Made by a program: the position numbers and the translations under genes
Source: Elgaria multicarinata webbii
Taxonomy: Eukaryota; Chordata; Lepidosauria; Squamata; Anguidae
Length of the DNA: 64,000 nucleotides
Direction: 5' to 3'
Assembly (NCBI RefSeq): GCF_023053635.1
Contig: NC_086173.1
Location: 146,304,697-146,368,696 of the forward strand
The notes under the pieces: model-generated
Databases searched by the model: none
The model's input: the letters and a program-made list of their open reading frames with translations, nothing else
What the model was told of the DNA's origin: nothing
Part shown: piece by piece, positions 43,428-54,534 of the stretch
Position numbering within the stretch: position 1 is the first letter of the stretch
Layout of the letters: every line of letters starts with the position of its first letter

Positions 43428-44480
43428 GAGAGTAAGAAGAGCCCTGCTGGAGCAGACCAAGAATCCATCTAGTCCAGCGCTCTGTTCACACAGTGGCCAA
43501 CCGGCTGTCAAAAGGAAACCCACAAGCATGACATGAGTGCAACAGCACCCTCTCACCCATGTTCCCCAGCAACTGGTGTACATAGGCATCCTGACTCTGA
43601 TATTGAAGGTCGCAGAGAGCCATCAGAGCTAGTAGCCATTGATAGCCGTCTCCTCCAGGAATTGGACTAAACCCCCTTTAAAGCCATCCGAATTGGTGGC
43701 CATCACTACATTTTGTGGTAGCAAATTCCATAGTTTATGTGCTGTGTGAAGAAGTACTTTTATCTGTCCTAAATCTCCCACCAACCAGCTTCATGGGATG
43801 ACCCCAGGGTTCTAGGATTATGAGAGAAGGAGAAAAATGTCTCCCTATCCACATTCTCTACATTGTGCATAAATTTTGTATCATGTCTCTCCTTACTCGC
43901 CTTTCTTCCAAACTAAACGATCACAGTTGCTGAAACCATTCCTCATAGGGGTGCTGTTCCAGCCACTTGGGGCAGATCTAGACAGCGTCCTGAAGGCGCC
44001 TGCGTGCGCCTCCAGTGCGCCCCGAAACTCCTTGTGTAGATCCTTGTGGAGGCAGAGGAGGAGGCATCGGCGTCAGCCCCCATCGCCCCTCGCGGGGATG
44101 GGGCGAAAAGTTTCCGGCCTCGGCGGCTTCGCTGGGGAATCCGCCCTGGGTAGCTCTTTCGCCGGCAGCAGGAGGCCGGCGGGGAGGTGGGCGGCGGCGG
44201 CCGGATTCCCCAGCGAAGCCGCCGAGGCCGGAAACTTTTTGCCCCATCCCCGCGAGGGGCGATGGGGGCCGACGCCGATGCCTCCTCCTCCGCCTCCAGG
44301 ATCTACACAAGGAGTTTTGGGGCGCACTTCAGGACGCTGTCTAGATCTGCCCCAGATCATTTTAGTTGCCCTCTATATTTTTTCCAGCTCTACCATATCT
44401 TTTTTTTTTAGATGGGATTACCAGAACTGTACAGAGTATTCAAAGTGTGGTCACACCATAGATTTGTAGAAAGCCCTTTG
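43428..44480 (-). repeat. CR1 LINE fragment split by a GC-rich foldback element
   Basis: CR1 3' part at 43428-43967 (AAGAAGAGCCCTGCTGGAGC ... CTGTTCCAGCCACTTG) resumes at 44355 (ATCATTTTAGTTGCCCTCTA) and runs to about 44480. The two parts join exactly in CR1 order, so the foldback element inserted later. Confidence 0.88.
43968..44354. mobile_element. GC-rich foldback DNA element nested in CR1
   Basis: 387 bp. TGGGGCAGATCTAGACAGCG and its exact complement CGCTGTCTAGATCTGCCCCA form the ends. The arms are about 170 bp, with inverted GGCCTCGGCGGCTTCGCTGG and complement near the centre. The 95-197 codon frames on both strands are by-products of GC-rich palindromic sequence. No clear target duplication in the CR1. 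Confidence 0.85.
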
Positions 44481-46697
44481 CAGACTAACTAAGAGGGGGC
44501 TTAGGGTGTGTACGTATGTTGCATGCAGTGTGCTTTGCAAAATAGACGACACCACCACTACCACCACCGTGTCCTTCCACGCAAACCTCACCCATCACAA
44601 CAATAGGCATTTGCTAGTCAACCCACATCAAAGCCATTTCCGGAGTTCCATCTCTTTGTCACATTGTAGCTGGTTCGGCCAATAAATGGAACTCAGGGTG
44701 AGGCAAAGCAGGCCTTGAGCATCTGTATGATTATCTTCCTCAATTATCTTCACTCTAGTGCAGCTACAAACACGAGATGGTTTACACAAGATGAAAATAG
44801 CACACCGGCTCTGCCCCCAGGCTTACAATCGCAGGACCAAATTAAACGTGCCAATTTGCAGATCCTTGAATACCACCTTGCCCATATTTAAAATGTTAAT
44901 AATAGCAGCTGCAGGGGACATTTTGCTGTTGTTATGAAAGGGTGGGAAGGAAAGAAAATTCAAAGCAGAGGAAAGAGGTTTGAGGGGGGGGGAAAGCAGG
45001 AAGTCCAAGTAAATGAGTGAGTTGAAATAGCAAAAGAATGAACAAGGGTTTTACTTGTATCAGAAGAGAGGAAAAGGTACAGTTTTAAAGAAGTGAGACC
45101 TCATCCAGGAGGAAACAGCTGAGAAAACACCAGAGATTGTAGAGTAAGGTCATGCAAAGATCTCACTGGCTTTCTTATCATGCGCAAATTCCTCACCCAT
45201 ACCTTCAGAGCTCTCCATGCTTTGCTCCATTCTGTCCTTTCGCCCTTGTTTCTTGTGCCTTTTGCAGGACCTCTTCTCCCCCACTTTTGTAGAACTTATA
45301 GAGTGTCGCCAGACAATGACAGACGTCCGCCTCCCACACCTCTCCCTCTCCTCCTGGTCTTCTTTCTGCCACAAATAAGACCCTGGTAGATCCGATTTGG
45401 GGGGGGGGGGAATGCGCTACCATTTCTTGCTGTGTGCAGGAAAGGCAGTGCGATAAAAACACCCACTGAATGGGCCACGTGGTCATTGCTTACTCTCACG
45501 TTCTTTCCCTGTGTGAAGAAAAAGGAAGCATCATGGGAATTTGTATTTAATGCAATTTGTTAGAATGCAACTTGGGTAATTTTGATCAAGTACAATCTTG
45601 CTTTTATTTTATTTTTGTACATTTCATTTCAAATGCTAAGGCCGGTGGCTGATGCAAATAAAGGAATCTCTCTAAAAAAAACAACAGTAAGGAAACATGA
45701 TCCCCATTGCCACAAATAGCTTATCCATGTGAACCAGGAACTGATTTATCCAGATAAATAAACCATTCTTTCTACCTTCTTTGTATCTCTATGTGTTTCC
45801 TCCTCCTCCCTCTCTTTTTTCAGTCATTTCATTCTATTTCTGATTCCCACCTGGTTTCCCCCTCCTCTCAGTCATGTAACATTTCGTGCCACTGAATTAT
45901 CAGGTCACTGTCCCCCCCCCCATCCTTTTAGGGTTTCTCCCCCTAAAGATCAAACCCTGGGGTATCTGCTGATATATATCTCTGCTGTGTGGTGGCGGTG
46001 GTGGTGATACAGTTTTGCCTCCAGCTCCACATTCTTGGAAAGGTTAGTACTTGAATGAATTATTCATTACTGTTATAGCTTGATTTCTAATACCTTTTTC
46101 TAAATAAATAAATAAATATTCGGGGCATGGGGGTGGGCAATCTGCCTCTCTGTGCAGATCCTTGAAAAATACCTGCTTTCCCTTTGCTTCACAATCATGA
46201 TTCATCATAATTGGCACTGTGTTGGGTTTTAGGACAATGCAGTTTGTGTATCTTATTTTAAAAGGAACCTGGGTTGTGGCTTTTGAACTTCCTCGAAGTT
46301 TTTATTTCCTCCAAGACGGAAATGCTTCTCTCATGTATAATATCTGTGGAATGCCACAAAAGGGATTGGTCCCTTGGCATCCCAGCTCATTTGAGAGACA
46401 GCGGCCGTCACAATAACCCAGAGCTATTTCTGTCTTGGCGTGCATGCCGGCTTATTAACTTCCCTGGCATGCTCAGGCAATCGCTTTATGCCCATTTTAC
46501 ATGTGGCGACACTGAGGCTCGGAAGTGACCAGACCAGAATTTTAGACGCTGAGTCAGGAAATGGAGGCAACATTTGAGGAGAGGATATATTACCATTCCA
46601 GCCCTGCTTGGAAGCCTGACTGCACTGCCCGAGAGCACAGGAGGCTCTGGAGAAGCACCACCTTTAGAAGAGAACTGCAGATTATCAATGTAATTTG
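44481..46697. other. Long intergenic stretch, mostly unassigned
   Basis: Contains the second copy of the unclassified repeat near 45310-45545 and G runs near 44988 and 45400. A LINE-like (AAAT)n run lies at 46101-46118. No coding gene recognised; Arg- and Pro-rich frames at 45150-45499 are low-complexity. Confidence 0.4.
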
Positions 46698-46827
46698 GGC
46701 CTTAGCTAGACCGAAGGTTTATCCTGGGATTGTCCCGGGGTCATCCCTGTTCATGTAAATGACACACAGGCTATCCCGGAAGTAGGCAGGGACGACCCCG
46801 GGATAAACCTTAGCACTAGCTAAGGCC
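46698..46827. mobile_element. Short TIR element of family 4
   Basis: GGCCTTAGCTAGACCGAAGG at the left and CTAGCTAAGGCC at the right. GGTTTATCCTGGGATTG and CCCCGGGATAAACC make the arms nearly fully palindromic. 130 bp, a deletion derivative. Confidence 0.7.
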
Positions 46828-47390
46828 ACAGACAACAATGCAGTGAAAACAGAGGAGGCACGTGTGGTCTATGTTAACCACGCCTCACCAGTTTGAAGCC
46901 ACTACATGCAGTCTAATGGTGTCTATGCATGTTTACCTCAGACATAATTCCCACTGGATTAAACAGGACATTCTCTTAATTAAATGCAGGCAACCTTTAA
47001 ATGGTAACAACATTTAGGAGGACAGCAATGACAAGGCAGGGGAGTTCTCTCTGCATATTTGTGGGCCGGTGCTACGGATTTGCTGTGGGCATGACTTCCC
47101 TACTGATAGTCCTCTTACTGACAAGAGTCACCAGCAGCAGCCCATGGATTCCTGAGAGGCTTCCACCAGACAGGAGGACCCTTCTGACCCACCTAGTCTG
47201 CCCAGCTGCTTGAGGAGTTTGAGGCCCAGACTGAAAGGTGCTCTGGGTTTTCTTGCCCAGCCCAGGAATATAGAACTCAACAAAAACCTTGTGTGGGGGT
47301 GGGGTGGGGGGACACGGACACACACACTGATGACACAAGTGGTAACTTTAACCGTGTGGTCCTTCGCACGGTTAAAGAGATATAAAGAGG
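46828..47390. other. Intergenic, no gene recognised
   Basis: An 'ATGCATGTTTACCTCAGA' repeat fragment near 46925. Open frames at 47001-47338 have no domain. Confidence 0.35.
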
Positions 47391-47569
47391 TGCCCAGCCC
47401 TCTTTATATCTGGTCACTCTAGTATAGCTCCTGCAGCTTTAACTGTGGTGATGAAAAGGGAATTTCACCAGGTTCTCTATATATACAAATGACACCTGCT
47501 GAAATTCCCTTTTCTATGCAACTGTTAAAGATAAAGGAGCCCTGTCCTCCTTTTCATATGGTCACCCTA
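47391..47569. mobile_element. MITE family 1, right half only (copy F)
   Basis: CTGGTCACTCTAGTATAGCT through CATATGGTCACCCTA. The left unit is missing or replaced. Confidence 0.8.
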
Positions 47570-47689
47570 AAGGTGAGTGCACAACTGCTCCCTATGGTGA
47601 GCTACCAGAACCACAACCTGGAATGTCTTCCAGGGCAAGTCTCAGGATCTGGATTGGCCCCTATTATTTTGTACCTGTTTTACTATAAC

Positions 47690-48070
47690 AATTCCCAGAA
47701 GAGTACCCATGTTAGTCTCTTGCAGCGAAAACAACAAAGACCCTTGTGGCAGCTTAAAGACTAACAAGGAAATTGTAAAGACAAACACATTTATTCCAGC
47801 ACAAGCTTTTCTGGACACTATCCACTTCATCAGATGCATGTAGTGTTAATCTACAATTGGCAGATTTTGTGAATTGCAACCATTAAGGGAATCATCACCA
47901 TCTGTACTTTTAGCATTTCAATTCCCTCTGACAACACAGTTTACACCCACCCACCCCATCATGTGTATATAACTTTGCTAGTTTGAGGATAACACTTCAC
48001 ACATCTGATGAAGCAGGCAGCTTCCATGAAAGTTTATGCTAAAATAAATTTGTTAGTCTTCAAGGTTGTT
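47690..48070. repeat. Inverted pair of 'TTGTTAGTCTTTAAGGTGCCAC' repeat ends with hammerhead-like motifs
   Basis: Left part (47690-47840) reads on the minus strand CATCTGATGAAGTGG, GAAAAGCTTGTGCTGG, TGTTAGTCTTTAAGC. The right part (48000-48070) reads the same way on the plus strand. The CTGATGA...GAAA spacing matches the hammerhead ribozyme core at 47808-47833 (minus) and 48005-48031 (plus). Penelope-like elements are known to carry such motifs; family assignment here is inference. Confidence 0.5.
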
Positions 48071-48145
48071 TATTTTGCAGTATGAGTCGCCCTGAGAACA
48101 TCTCGTTATAGGGCAGCATATCAAATAAACAAATAAATAAATACA
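48060..48145 (+). repeat. L2-like LINE tail
   Basis: GAGTCGCCCTGAGAACATCT and AGGGCAGCATATCAAATAAA with an (AAAT)n end. Confidence 0.5.
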
Positions 48146-48874
48146 CCTTCATCTTAACACTGGCCTTTTTGTTGAATGACTGATAAACTCTCACGGGATC
48201 TTATTTAAGGCGAGGTGTTTAGTCTCTGCCATTCTGGCAGAACCAGAAAAGCTGAGTTTTTGGAATGTAGTTACATAACAATCGCAACGCAATCAGGGGT
48301 GCAAATATTCCTTCTCCTGTCACAGCTTACCTGTGCTTTTTTGATTTCTGATAGGATGAGATAATAGGCCAGAAGTCTTGGGAACAGTACACCTGTGTTG
48401 TTGGGGGAGCAATTAGACTGATAATTAAGCAAGCTAATTCCCTGAGCAGCTTTGGCGGCCACTCCCTTTTCAGCCCTAGATCTCCCAGAGGTTTGTTCAT
48501 TATAAATCAATTGAGGTTTAGCAGACTCGAAATAGCCTCATGACAGATGAATCAGCTAGATGATGGCTAAATTTTTTGCCCTCTTGTTGAATGAGTGGTA
48601 GGTCGTGTGGCCTGCCTCAGGTATTTTAGAATACCAGGTTCCTGTGCTCTTAATTGCTATGTGATACAAGTAGTTCACGATCCAACACAGCAAGCTTTTC
48701 CCTATCACAGCAGCTCCATGCAAGGAAATCTTTGTCTTTCATGCTCACTACTGATTTCTTTGTCCCAGTCAAGAAAGACCATCATATAAAAAGCCTTCCT
48801 TGGTGGTGGTTTTCAAATGTATGATGAACTGCCTAGCGAACCTTGACTATTGGGCAGTATACAAATTTAATTAA
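48146..48874. other. Intergenic, no gene recognised
   Basis: A LINE-type tail (GGGCAGTATACAAATTTAAT) at 48850-48872; otherwise nothing. Confidence 0.35.
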
Positions 48875-49130
48875 TTAATGCTGGATCAAACCAAGGGTCC
48901 AGCTAGTCCAGCACTCTGTTCACACAGTGGCCAACCAGCTGTTGACCAGGGACCAACAAAGCAGGACATGGTGCAACAGCACCCTCCCACCCATGTTCCC
49001 CAGCAACTGGTGCACACAGGCTTACTGCCTCGGATATTGGAGGTAGCACATAACCATTAGGACTAGTAGCCATTGATAGCCTTCTCCTCCAAGAATTTAT
49101 CTAACCCCTGTTTAAAGCCTTCCAATTAGT
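48875..49130 (-). repeat. CR1 LINE 3' end
   Basis: ATGCTGGATCAAACCAAGGG through CCCAGCAACTGGTGCACACA to CTCCAAGAATTTATCTAACC. Confidence 0.87.
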
Positions 49131-49149
49131 GGAGGAAAGGTATTTGGAT

Positions 49150-49275
49150 CCCCTACAAGCCTTCCCCAACATGGCAGCTTCCATATATGCTGGACCATCA
49201 CCCTCTGCCAGCATGACTAGGGCTGATTGGAGTTGTAGTCCAACATACCTGAAGGGCACCAGGTTGCAGAAGGCT
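49150..49275. repeat. MITE-like 'GGAGTTGTAGTCCAAC' repeat
   Basis: CCTTCCCCAACATGGCAGCT, TGATTGGAGTTGTAGTCCAA and CACCAGGTTGCAGAAGGCTG; it separates two CR1 fragments of opposite orientation. Confidence 0.65.
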
Positions 49276-49276
49276 G

Positions 49277-49766
49277 CCCTACAACATCTCGCCTATGAGG
49301 AAAGGTTACAACACCTGTGATTGTTTCACTTGGAAAAAAAGGTGGCTAAGGGGAGACATGATAGAGGTGAACAAAATTATGCGTGGTGTGGAGAATATGG
49401 ACAGGGAGACATCCCATGATTCAGGACAGATAAAAGGAAGTCCTTCTTCACACAGTGCATAGTTAAACTCTGAAATTCACTACCACAGGATGTGGTGATG
49501 GCCACCCATTTGGAAGGCTTTAAACAGGAGTTGGATAAATTCCTGGAGGAGAAGGCTATCAGTGGCAACTAGTCCTGATAGTTCTATGCTACCTCCAGTA
49601 TCCGAGGCACTATGCCAATGTACAGTAGTTGCTGGGGAACATGGGTGAGAGGAGGGTGCTGTTGCACTGAGGTTTTGTGGGTTCCTGGTCAACAGCTAGT
49701 TGGCCTGTTAACAGAGTGCTGAACTAGATGGTCTGATCTAGCATGGCTCTTCTTAGGTTCTTATGT
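49277..49766 (+). repeat. CR1 LINE 3' end, longer copy
   Basis: CATCTCGCCTATGAGGAAAG (ORF2 LPYEERLR-type codons) through GGAGTTGGATAAATTCCTGG to GGCTCTTCTTAGGTTCTTAT. The frame is broken by several changes. It forms an inverted pair with the fragment at 48875. Confidence 0.88.
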
Positions 49767-50774
49767 AGAGAGGCAAACGATGGCACCACAGTAAAGACCC
49801 TCTTCCTGGTTTTGGGCAATTGGGCTGTTTGGGGGGATGCTGGGAGCTGTAGTCCAACACATGTGGACAGCCCTCGGTTGGGGGAGGCTGCTGTAGAATG
49901 TGGCACAACCAGGAGAGCTTGTGGTAATAATAATAGTGGCTGGGCAGCTCCAAATGGGAGGAGGCCTTCTCTCAGATATCTTGTTTGTGTCGTTATAGGT
50001 TAATGCCCAAACCTTAAGCCTGGCCCAAGAGCAATTTGGCAACCAGTACAGTTCTTTCAACAGCCATGTTGCTAGACGCCTCACACAACAACCTCACTGC
50101 TACATTCAGCACTAAGTGCAGCTTCCAGACCACACGTAAGGGCAGTTCCACACAGAGCATGTTACAATATGCTCTACGTGTGTGTGTGGGGTGGGTGGGT
50201 GGGTTGTTTTTGTGTTTTGTCTGTTTTGTGTGTGTGCGTGCGTTTTGCAATCCAACACAAAACAAACAAGAAAATTAAAGCATGCCGTGTAAGCATTATA
50301 ATTGTTCAAAACACCTTTAATAAAAAGAAAGGAAAGACTCAATGCTTCTATTTCAATGATATACCTTAACATAAAGCCACATCTCTAAATAAGGATCCAA
50401 AAGAAATAGATGCCTCCTGAAAAGATCTCAGCTTCTGCAACCCCAAATCCAAAGCGTTGGAATGAGTCGTGGACGGCAGAAGAGAGTGCTCTGGCGGAAG
50501 GGGAGCTTGGCTTGTCCAAGCCAAGTCCAGCTTAAAGATAAAGAGCTTAAAGATAAAGTTTTTCCTAAAGCTTTTTCTTTTTCCTAAAGCTTTTAAAACT
50601 TGATTTTGCTCTGACTTTATACTGACTTTATACAGCGGGGGCAGGGCGGAGCGGCCCGATCCGAAAAATGGCGGATCTGCAAGTGAAGCGGAGCGGGGGG
50701 TCCATGCACACCCCTAGTAAACAGGCACAGGGTAGAGTAAAACTAACACAGCAAAAGGGCAACAGTTGCACAGA
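49767..50774. other. Intergenic with a MITE-like repeat and a (GT)-rich stretch
   Basis: 49805-49895 is a GGGAGCTGTAGTCCAACAC repeat. 50178-50245 is GT-rich. 50540-50630 repeats LINE 3' words (TTTTTCCTAAAGCTTTTAAA) also present at 29060, followed at 50640-50720 by a GC-rich insert that interrupts them before AGGCACAGGGTAGAGTAAAA (minus-strand LINE words). No gene recognised. Confidence 0.4.
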
Positions 50775-51649
50775 GAACAAGAACAGACAATGCTGAAAAG
50801 CACACAACTGTTTATACAATACAATGAAAGTTTTTATATAAGACAAAAAGTTAAACTACATGATTTCACACACATGTCTTAGTTTTTTACAAAATCATAG
50901 GTGAATTAGGGTGACCATATGAAAAGGAGGACAGGGCTCCTGTATCTTTAACAGTTGCATAGAAAAGGGAATTTCAGCAGGTGTCATTTGTATATATGGA
51001 GAACCTGGTGAAATTCCCTCTTCATCACAACAGTTAAAGCTGCAGGAGCTATACTAGAGTGACCAGGTTCAAAAGAGGGCAGGGCACCTGCAGCTTTAAC
51101 TGGTGTGATGAAGAGGAAATTTCACCAGGTTCCCCATATATACAAATGACACCTGCAGAAATTCCCTTTTCAATGCAACTGTTAAAGATACAGGAGCCCT
51201 GTCCTCCTTTTCATATGGTCACTGTAGGTGAATACACCTGTCTATAGCACAGCCGTTCTTGAATCATTTGGATTACTTGCCGGGGATGGAGAAAAAAAAC
51301 TTGTTTTGGAGGGCTGTAATTAAAAACAGTAGGGGAGGACAATTTAAAGTCTGCAAACCCACACTGCCACGGCATAGCTCATTTACAACGATAATGACAT
51401 TGTTTTTCTGACTAAGTTTTGTGAGAAACAAAACAGGATTTACACCGGATGCCTGTAGAAAAGCAACTTGTTTATTCAATTATTCTATTTTATATTCACC
51501 TATGATTTTGCAAAAAAAAAAAACCTAACAGATGTGTGTGATATCACATAGTTTGACTTTTTGTCTTATATAAAACTTTCGTTGTATTGTATAAAAGCAA
51601 TTCTACTTGTGTATAGTTGTATGCTTTTCAGCATTGTCTGTTCTTGTTC
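50775..51649. mobile_element. Large inverted-repeat element interrupted by a MITE
   Basis: Arms 50775-50906 and 51494-51649 are inverse complements with a few indels (GAACAAGAACAGACAATGCT with AGCATTGTCTGTTCTTGTTC). The spacer is about 260 bp of unknown sequence once the MITE at 50907-51225 is removed. Long-armed foldback DNA transposon is the best fit; no coding region. Confidence 0.72.
50907..51225. mobile_element. Palindromic hAT-type MITE, family 1, copy G
   Basis: TAGGGTGACCATATG at the left, decayed right end GGTCACTGT. Perfect 8-bp duplication AGGTGAAT (50899-50906 and 51226-51233). It lies exactly at the inner edge of the left arm of the larger inverted repeat. Confidence 0.9.
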
Positions 51650-51969
51650 ATATGAAAAGGAGGGCAGGGTTTCTGTATCTTTAACAGTTGTATTGAAATG
51701 GGAATTTCAGCAGGTGTCATTTGTATGCGTGCAGCACCTGGTGAAATTCCCTTTTCATCACAATAGTTAAATGCAGTTAAAGCTGCAGGAGCCCTGCCCT
51801 GTTTTGTATCTGTGCACTCGAGTATAACTCCTGCAGCTTTAACTATTGTGATGAAGAGGGAATTTCACCCAGTGCTGCATGCATACAAATGACACCTGCT
51901 GAAATTCCCTTTTCTACACAACTGTTAAAGATACAGGATCCCTGTCTTCCTTTTCATATGGTCACCCTA
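51649..51969. mobile_element. MITE family 1, copy H (left tip missing)
   Basis: CATATGAAAAGGAGGGCAGG to CATATGGTCACCCTA. The first nine or so bases of the left end are lost exactly where the outer end of the large inverted repeat begins. Confidence 0.87.
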
Positions 51970-51989
51970 ACAATGTATACTCATGGGAG

Positions 51990-52267
51990 GCTAATGAGTG
52001 CTGCTCTGCTGCTCCCAGATTATGGAATGACCTGCCAGGAGAGATTCGTCAACTTAACAGTCTTCTGGATTTTAAGAAAGCTACAAAGATTGATCTCTTC
52101 CGGCAGGCCTACCCAGTTGAATTTTAAGATGCCTTTTTAATAATGTGCTCCTTTTAATAATGTATTAATTTAAAATGTTTTAATTATATGTATTTTATGG
52201 CATTTGCATTTATGTTGTACCCCACCTTGATCCAGAGGAAGAGGCAGGTAACAATAATAATAAAGAA

Positions 52268-52333
<66 letters not shown>
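51990..52333 (+). repeat. LINE 3' end with (ATT)n tail
   Basis: Decayed codons for LWNDLPGEIRQLN and FKKATKIDLFRQAY (52015-52110), then a 3' UTR with CCACCTTGATCCAGAGGAAG. An (ATT)n run lies at 52269-52333. Confidence 0.68.
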
Positions 52334-53326
52334 TCTAAGATAATTCAGTGTCGAACCTCCAATGGCTTTTGGTTCAAGTCACCATGCAACACTAGATGTT
52401 GGATTCCCCACCCACCCCATCCTTGTATGTTTCATTAACTCTTTTCCCAGGTAAACAGAAAACCCCCACCAAGAAATCCAGTGAAACTATGAGAGAACTC
52501 TGCACTCAAGTTCATCTAATCTCTGATCATTTGCACTGCTACACAGCTTAGTTTCCCTTTTATTTTTGGGAAGGCAACAAAGAATATAAAAATATAATAT
52601 GGTTGTTCTCAGATGGAGAGATTGCATTCTCTTGGAATATACAACCATGTGGAACTTGCACTCAGCGGTTGAAAGGTGGAAATGCTTTTGTTTCTCCATA
52701 GCTAAAGTGAAATTACATTGGTTAAAGCTGAAACAATTATCAATCTGAAATACTGTTGGAGCTGAACCAAATTCTTGCTTCAGTTGAAAGCTTGACATGC
52801 CATCTAAATAAATAAATTTTAAAAAGTAATTGGATTAACATCTTTTAAAACTTCATCTCAAATTTCAATATCCACATTGTAATGTCAACACAAGAATGCC
52901 GAGTTTTGTAACTTTAAACTTCCAGGACCCACTCCTCAAAATGTAATTTCTATGGCAGGATCTAGAATCTCTCTCCAAAATTTGAATGTTGGATTTTGAC
53001 TTTTAAAATGTATACTCTAGGCTTTAAATATTTTGCATATTTTGAATTTTCAACTTGAGATCTGCAATATATATATTTATTTTGGGGTAGAATCCTACAC
53101 ATGGTTAGACAGACAAAAAGTCTCACAACTTGTGAGGAGACCAGATTCCTGGTTTCTCTTTAGAGGTGGGAGTGGAAGTGGTGGGTCTTGTTTGGTATAA
53201 TTGTGAACCGTGACGCACTTTCAGGCTGCAATCCAATACACATTTACAGGATTGGGACCTACTTCTGAGTACGCATGTGTAGGATGGGGCCATGTTTGAG
53301 CAGTGAGCAGGGCCAAAGGCAAAAAG
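52334..53326. other. AT-rich intergenic, no gene recognised
   Basis: 53225-53290 carries the 'CAATCCAATACACATTTACA' short repeat. The rest is AT-rich and unassigned. Confidence 0.35.
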
Positions 53327-53498
53327 TAGGGTGACCCTATGAAAAGGAGGACACGGCTCCTTGCTCCTGTATCTTTAACAGTTGTACAGAAAAGGGAATT
53401 TCAGCAGGTGTTATTTATATGCATGCAGCACCTGGTGAAATTCCCTCTTCATCACAACTGTTAAAGCTGCAGGAGCCCTGCCCTCTTGACCAGATACT
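53327..53498. mobile_element. MITE family 1, half-length unit (copy I)
   Basis: TAGGGTGACCCTATGAAAAG to CCCTGCCCTCTTGACCAGAT; one unit of the dimer with an altered right end. Confidence 0.72.
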
Positions 53499-53617
53499 AA
53501 AGAAGTCAGGAATACAACACACAAATAAATAACCTTCCTCCCCTTACTAGCCAAGGCATGGTGGGTTGAACACCCTCTCACAGGTCATCCTCATCTGATA
53601 ACCCTGGAAAAATATCC

Positions 53618-53827
53618 TGTTAGAGCAGTACAACAATGGAACCAGTTACCTAGGGAGGTTGTGGGCTCTCCCACTCTAGAAGCCTTCAAGAGGCAGCTGG
53701 ACAACCATCTGTGAGGGATGCTTTAGGGTGGATTCCTGTATTGAGCAGGGGGTTGGACTCGATGGTCTTATAGGCCCCTTCCAACTCTACTATCCTATGA
53801 TTCTATAATTCTATGATTCTATGATTT
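53618..53827 (+). repeat. CR1 LINE 3' end
   Basis: CTGTTAGAGCAGTACAACAA to ATTCTATG tail units. Encodes the ORF2 end [20 protein letters not shown]. Confidence 0.88.
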
Positions 53828-54107
53828 GGGGAGTTTCTCCCAAAAGTGCTCCATCACTTCATCCTGATTTGGGAAGGATTGCTGCTTCACTTATAATGAT
53901 TGTGTGAATCATGAGAGATCAGAGACATCGTATTGCATCCCCCTTTCCAACATCAGTGTCGCATTAGTGCCCTGATCCACACAGCATGGTGTGTGTGCGC
54001 ATGCACTGCCATGTGCAGGGATCTCCGCACTCTCTGCTGCGGGGTAGGTGATGGGCAGGCACTGGTTTAGGAGTGCAGCAAGCAGAAGAAGGTTATGAAG
54101 TGGGGTT
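53828..54107. other. Intergenic, no feature recognised
   Basis: Nothing supported. Confidence 0.3.
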
Positions 54108-54526
54108 TAGGGTGACCAACTGTCAGGATTTGCCTGGATTTGTCCTGGTTTTTGTTCTTTCCATGGTGTCAGGGGGGATTTTCTATAATTTTCAAAAATG
54201 TCCTGGAATGACACACCTTCCCCTTTAAGGCTGCCATTAGCATGGCAGGAGGGAATGACATGCTTTCTTGAGGCACATCATTCCCCCACCCCGAGCTCCA
54301 ATTGAGGTCTTAAAGGGGAAAGTGGGTCATTCGTGGACATTATAGAAAAGGCCCCACTTGGAGTGGATGGTGGTGGTGCAGAATGAAATCCTTTCCCCTC
54401 CTCCACTCCAATCGGGTTCTTTAAGGTGGCAGGGGAATAACGTGCTTTCTGCAGGACTCAGAAAGCTGCTTCCCCCCACACACACTAGGTGTCCTCTTTT
54501 TTGGTTTCCCAAATATGGTCACCCTA
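54108..54526. mobile_element. hAT-type non-autonomous DNA transposon, family 2, copy 2
   Basis: 419 bp, TAGGGTGACCAACTGTCAGG to TTCCCAAATATGGTCACCCT(A), perfect 8-bp duplication GTGGGGTT (54100-54107 and 54527-54534). Nearly identical to the copy at 10322. Confidence 0.92.
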
Positions 54527-54534
54527 GTGGGGTT

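Noticed and set aside
43876-44469. 197-codon open frame and overlapping frames on both strands
   Set aside because: Explained by the GC-rich foldback element; frames on both strands encode mirror-like Pro/Arg-rich sequence.
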